From Penicillium oxalicum (lineage: Eukaryota; Ascomycota; Eurotiomycetes; Eurotiales; Aspergillaceae): a stretch of DNA of 64,000 bases. The number at the start of each line of letters is the position of its first letter. Position 1 is the first letter of the stretch. The position numbers and the translations under genes are program-made. Under the pieces are notes generated by a model, which was not told the origin of the DNA, made no database searches, and saw nothing but the letters and a program-made list of their open reading frames with translations. Positions 59,980 through 64,000 of this stretch are shown piece by piece. The stretch covers positions 682,001 to 746,000 of the forward strand of contig NC_064652.1 of assembly GCF_001723175.1 (NCBI RefSeq), written 5' to 3'.

Positions 59980-60036
59980 GCGTCCATCACGCGTCTATCA
60001 AAGCAAGAGTGCTAGTCAAAGTCGACATTTCGAAAG

Positions 60037-61091
60037 ATGGCCGAGTACGCAAAGAATCGGCCTGCGGGCTTCAAGAACGCCGTGGAAAAAGTTGCTATTG
60101 TGGGCGTAAGTCTCTGGGAAATATTCAACTTCTGCCACCCGGACAAGAAATACTGATCACAAGATTTGTTCGATAGGCTGGAGGAACCGTGGGAAAGCAT
60201 ATTGTCGCTGCCCTTCTCCAGACGGGCCAGCACACCATCACTGCACTGACTCGTCAAGGAAGTAGCAGCAAGCTTCCCGAGGGAATCCGCGTGGCCCAGG
60301 TTGACTACGACGACGAAGCCACTCTGGTTGCCGCTCTGCGAGGGCAGCAGTTCCTCATCATCACACTCAGTCCAACTGCACCCCAAGGCACTCACAGCAA
60401 GCTGGTCCAGGCAGCCGCCAAGGCCGGAATTCCCTACATCATGCCCAACGGATACGGAGGGGACCTCGAAAAAGTAAAACTGGGCCAGGAGTCCATGTTA
60501 GGCCCCGTGGCCAAGGCCTATCGGGACGAGATTGAAAGTCTCGGGATGCAGTGGATCACCGTATGCTGTGGCTTTTGGTACGACTACAGTCTTGCCGGCA
60601 CGGAGCTGCGCTTCGGATTCGATTTTCACCAAAAAACGCTGACACTGTATGATGACGGCAACACCAAGAACTCGGTCTCGACTCTGGCGCAGGTGGGACG
60701 CGCTGTGGCGAAGCTTCTGAGCCTCAAGGAGGTGCCGGATGATGAGCACGACGAGAGTCTGACGCTGTCACGGTGGCTGAAGAAAGGTCTCTACGTGACA
60801 AGTTTTACAATCAGTCAGAGGGAGATGTTTGAAAGCGTCAAGCGTGTCACAAAGACCACGGATGAGGACTGGAAGGTCACCTATGAGTCTACCAAGAAGC
60901 GATACGAAGATGGTCTGGCCCTCTTCAAGACTGGGAACCGACTGGGCTTTGGCAAGTTACTCTACGCCAGAGGCTTCTTCCCCGAAGACCCGAGTAGTTT
61001 CCCGGATAAATCGCAGAACCAACTGCTGGGGTTGCCAGATGAAGATCTGGATGAAGCCACCCGGGCTGCAATCGACATGGTCGCGGAATGA
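60037..61091 (+). CDS. NmrA-like / isoflavone reductase-like NAD(P)-binding protein
   Basis: Exons 60037-60105 and 60177-61091 give 327 aa. The intron splits the dinucleotide-binding motif, which reads VAIVGAGGTVGKHIV when joined (about residues 20-34). This is followed by LTRQGSSSKLPEGI, VDYDDEATLVAALRGQQFLIITL and GIPYIMPNGYGGD, the usual order of the NmrA/PCBER group of atypical short-chain dehydrogenases. No Tyr-x3-Lys catalytic pair is obvious. Members either sense NADP (NmrA, nitrogen control) or reduce phenolic substrates, and the sequence does not say which. Neighbouring intergenic gaps give no pathway context. Confidence 0.88.
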
Positions 61092-62437
61092 GCACTGGAA
61101 AATTGATGTCGGGTGTGGCATCATTAATGGAGAAAGTGCTGTTTCATCTCTCGGGCCAGCATGTGGGAGGAAAAAACGGAACATGTATTTCGTGATTAAT
61201 CTATCCTCTTTCATGCGTTGATCATGGTTTGATACCCTTTTGTATGAAAAATCTTCAAACAATCCATCTTCACATTAGGAAGCTGTAGATGTACATGATG
61301 CAGATCTCTCGTCTCTGGACGTATCCTCATAATACCTGATCGGATCAAGCAATGACATTCAGGGCAACTCCCGTCAATATAGATACATGCCCGCACTGAA
61401 ATAACATGTTTAATCTGGCAATTAAATTGTTTTCCCCATTGTGGCTGCATCCACGCGGATGATACGAGCGTGCCTGTTGTGATTAGGTAAGGCTCTGGAA
61501 GCCCTGTCAAGAAGTGTGGCGCTGCTGCAGGGCTTTGTATATTTTTGTCATCACTTATTTCATTGCGCAGAAGCCCAGAATAATTCAGTCAGATCTTTCA
61601 AACTATGACGGATGACCGCTGGTGATCAATCTCTCGACTGGTAGTCATTTCCCGAGTAAGCTCCTCAACAGTCGCTGGGATATTGTGTCACGAGAGGTCG
61701 AAACTTCGGTGCCATTCCCACTGCAAGACAGCGATGACAGCTTTTTCTACTCATTTCCGCTTACCAAGGGTGGCATCAATTGGGCTGAATCAGCCCAATT
61801 CATCCAGGAATGGTCGATTTTCAATGTCCAGATAATTCCAAGACCTACAGTGGCAAGCAACCTGTTGATGGTCTGCTTGAGATTCGGTGCGAATGCCGAC
61901 TGTGGAGACTTCCCCGCATTTTTCTCAATCAGCGTCAGTACCAGTGCGAGCCTGTGTGAGACACACTTCCTCTCTGTCTCTATTTCATCCAGCTTAGGCT
62001 TCCGCCTGACGTGGATGAATCATCCTGATCAACAATTGCCTCTTCCTTTACACCAAGGCTACTCGTTGATGATGATCATGATGTTCAAAATCGGTGAGCC
62101 TTGTCGCAAAGGTGGCGAGGAGATACGACACTCCCGCCAACTGGACAGATCCACTCTGAGCCGGTTTCCAGCCTGATCAGCGTGATTAGATAAGAAGTGG
62201 AGGTGCGGATGCTGTCACTCTTCCAGCGTCCAGTCACAAAGCAGAAGTGGGAAAAAAAACACAAAGGCGAGAAGTGCGAATGATCGACAGTCTCCTCCCT
62301 CCCGCGCAGATAACGGCACATGGCCGAGGCAATGTATATAAAAAGTCTCCGCATCTCCATCCGTGTTCGAAGAATCTCCCTTTTCAGCCGTGACTCGCCC
62401 GGGCCTCTGTCGTATCGCGACAGCACATTGACCCGTC
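61092..62437. other. intergenic
   Basis: 3' flank of the NmrA-like gene followed by the promoter of the transporter. The frame at 61622-62176 is not convincing. TATATAAAAAG at 62335-62345 is a good TATA box for the gene at 62438. Confidence 0.5.
62335..62345 (+). promoter_or_regulatory. TATA box of the Dal5-family transporter gene
   Basis: TATATAAAAAG about 95 bases upstream of the start codon at 62438. Confidence 0.55.
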
Positions 62438-64000
62438 ATGGCTCTTTTTTCACGATTCAAGGCCTATGTCAAGGGCCCGGAGACAGTCCCTGGCGAAGCT
62501 AAACTGCTCCGGAAAATCGATGCATTTATCCTATCCTTCTGTTGTCTTTGCTACTTTGCCAACTATCTCGACCGCAGTAACCTCAACAATGCATACGTTT
62601 CAGGAATGAAAGAAGAGCTTCATTTCAAGGGGAATCAGCTCAATGTAATTAATACGGTGTTCACTGTTGGGTAGGACCACTCCCCCCCCCCCCCCCCGGC
62701 CAAGCAAAGTCCCGTCGTGGGCATCTGCGGCTATTCAAAATTTGTGAGAACCGCGAGGATCTGACAATCCGATAGATACATCATCGGGCAGATTCCCTCC
62801 AATCTAGCTCTCACATACATGCGCCCTCATCTCTTCTTCCCGGCAATGATGCTCATCTGGGGTGGTCTGACCATGGTCACGGCCGCGGTGCATAATCCCC
62901 AGGGCATCATGGCGATTCGGTTCTTTCTCGGGCTCGCCGAATCAAGCACCTTTGTCGGCACACATTATATTCTCGGCTCATGGTATACCGAAAAAGAGCT
63001 GGGCAAGCGGAGCGGCATCTTCACGGCGTCGGGGTTGGCGGGGACCATGTTCGGTGGATTCATTCAAACCGGTATTCAGAGATCTCTGAACGGGACTCAC
63101 GGACTTGCCGGATGGCGATGGCTTTTCATTGTAAGATCATTAGTGGATGTCCCATTTACAGCAATGACTTACATCCTAACAACGAACACAGATTGACGGA
63201 CTGATCACGATTCCGATCGCCATTTATGGGTTCTTACTCTTCCCCGATACCCCGACCACCACAAAGGCGCCCTATTTGACCTCGGAAGAACGGACCATGG
63301 CCATTGATCGCATTCCCAAGTCGGGCGTGGCCAAAGTCCCGCTCAATTTGACCTTCGTCAAACGTGTCTTCACCTCATGGCACTGGTACGGCTTTGTGGT
63401 ACTTTGGATCATCGCGGGAGAGACCGAATCCTTTTCCAGTAATGCTTTGTTGGCTCTTTATATGAAATCCTCTCCCAGTCATCACTATACAATCGCTCAA
63501 TTGAACAACTACCCCACCGGCGTGCCGGCCGTCGGGATCGTCTCCACGCTGTTCTGGGCAACCCTGACCGATTTCATGGGTGGCAAACGGTACCTCGTCG
63601 GTTACTTCATTGCGATCACTGGAATCGTGACATCGGTTCTCATCTTGACGTGCTTCGACAACACCGCGGTTGTGTTTGGCGCATACTACTGGGCGGGCGC
63701 GGTCTATGCCTGTCAAGCCACATTTTTCGCCTGGTGCAACGATGCGATGAGATATCAGGATGATCGGTTCCGGTCCGTGGTCATTGCCAGCATGAACATG
63801 GGAAGTAATGCCGTGAATGCCTGGTGGATCCTTCTTTTCTACTCGGCCAATTTTGCGCCTCGCTTCACCAAGGGTATGTGGGCGATGATTGGTTGCTCCA
63901 TTGCCTTGGCCTTGTGGACGACGGGAATCGTTTTGATGACAACGCGCGAGGAGAGAACCCGCGAGAGTCAAGCCCTGCTTCAAGAACCTGACCGAGATGA
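62438..64000 (+). CDS. MFS transporter, Dal5 (allantoate/pantothenate permease) family, 3' end outside the window
   Basis: Exons 62438-62670, 62776-63130 and 63192 onwards, open to the window edge. The N-terminus has [35 protein letters not shown], the defining start of the anion:cation symporter (Dal5/Fen2/Liz1) group. Then [17 protein letters not shown] (rebuilt across intron 1), [35 protein letters not shown], and [20 protein letters not shown] (rebuilt across intron 2). The second half has [18 protein letters not shown] and [22 protein letters not shown], closest in style to pantothenate transporters of the Fen2/Liz1 type. The substrate is inferred. Intron 1 contains a 16-base poly-C run (62682-62697). 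Confidence 0.92.
62682..62697. repeat. poly-C homopolymer, 16 bases, inside an intron
   Basis: Run of 16 C residues just after the first donor site of the Dal5-family gene. Confidence 0.95.

Larger units (their letters stand above)
55877..60036. other. gene-free region with inverted-repeat elements
   Basis: About 4.2 kb without a supportable gene on either strand; all open frames are short and stop-broken. It holds two compact inverted-repeat elements (56471-56557 and 57595-57707) and smaller palindromes such as CGAGGTTAACCTCG near 57316-57330. Some short protein-like scraps (58583-58768 minus) are unassigned. The last 70 bases form the promoter of the NmrA-like gene. Confidence 0.5.

Overview
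This window is nuclear DNA from a filamentous ascomycete. The genes are split by short introns (about 50-155 bp, GT...AG, often with a CTAAC/CTGAC branch site), and the proteins are typical of Pezizomycotina: a BLI-3-like flavoprotein, a Sulfotransfer_4 protein, a fungal rhodopsin-like membrane protein and an arylsulfotransferase-like protein. The gene set and protein style best fit Eurotiales (Aspergillus/Penicillium type). That placement is inference from family recognition, not from a search.

Layout. 1-4140: no supportable gene. 4141-5086: P-loop sulfotransferase-like gene. 5087-9870: gene-poor. 9871-12256: secreted, membrane-anchored arylsulfotransferase-like gene. 12257-15911: gene-poor. 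15912-18203: MFS transporter. 18705-20113: multiply broken pseudogene (minus). 20193-27745: DPH5 (minus) divergent from SPT3 (plus), then a BLI-3-like gene and an F-box gene (both minus). 27746-35665: housekeeping block of SNU23, BIR1 (minus), TAM41 and a histidinol-phosphate aminotransferase. 35666-38780: gene-poor. 38781-40519: rhodopsin-like membrane protein with a frame break near its C-terminus. 41699-42034: possible orphan small gene. 43152-46240: divergent RPB5 (minus) and BFR1 (plus). 47613-48072: CYSTM-like small protein. 49131-49757: single-pass membrane protein (minus). 50900-53350: decayed kinase and alpha/beta-hydrolase remnants. 53622-55766: GH51 alpha-L-arabinofuranosidase (minus). 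55767-60036: gene-free, holding two terminal-inverted-repeat elements. 60037-61091: NmrA-like protein. 62438-64000: Dal5-family MFS transporter, cut by the window end.

Most intact genes are unlinked core functions: translation (diphthamide), transcription (SAGA, RNA polymerase), splicing, chromosome segregation, mitochondrial lipid and histidine synthesis. They do not form a pathway cluster. Three divergent pairs (DPH5/SPT3, BIR1/TAM41, RPB5/BFR1) share short promoters of 360-440 bp. The right-hand third is accessory: pseudogenes, MITE-like elements, a plant cell-wall enzyme and a nutrient transporter.

I see no complete novel defence or biosynthetic system. The most interesting signals are a second in-frame first exon inside the long first intron of SPT3, a reading-frame break in the rhodopsin-like gene, GRP AT-hook-like motifs in the BIR1 protein, four tandem GATA sites in the DPH5/SPT3 promoter, and the two inverted-repeat elements at 56.5 and 57.6 kb.
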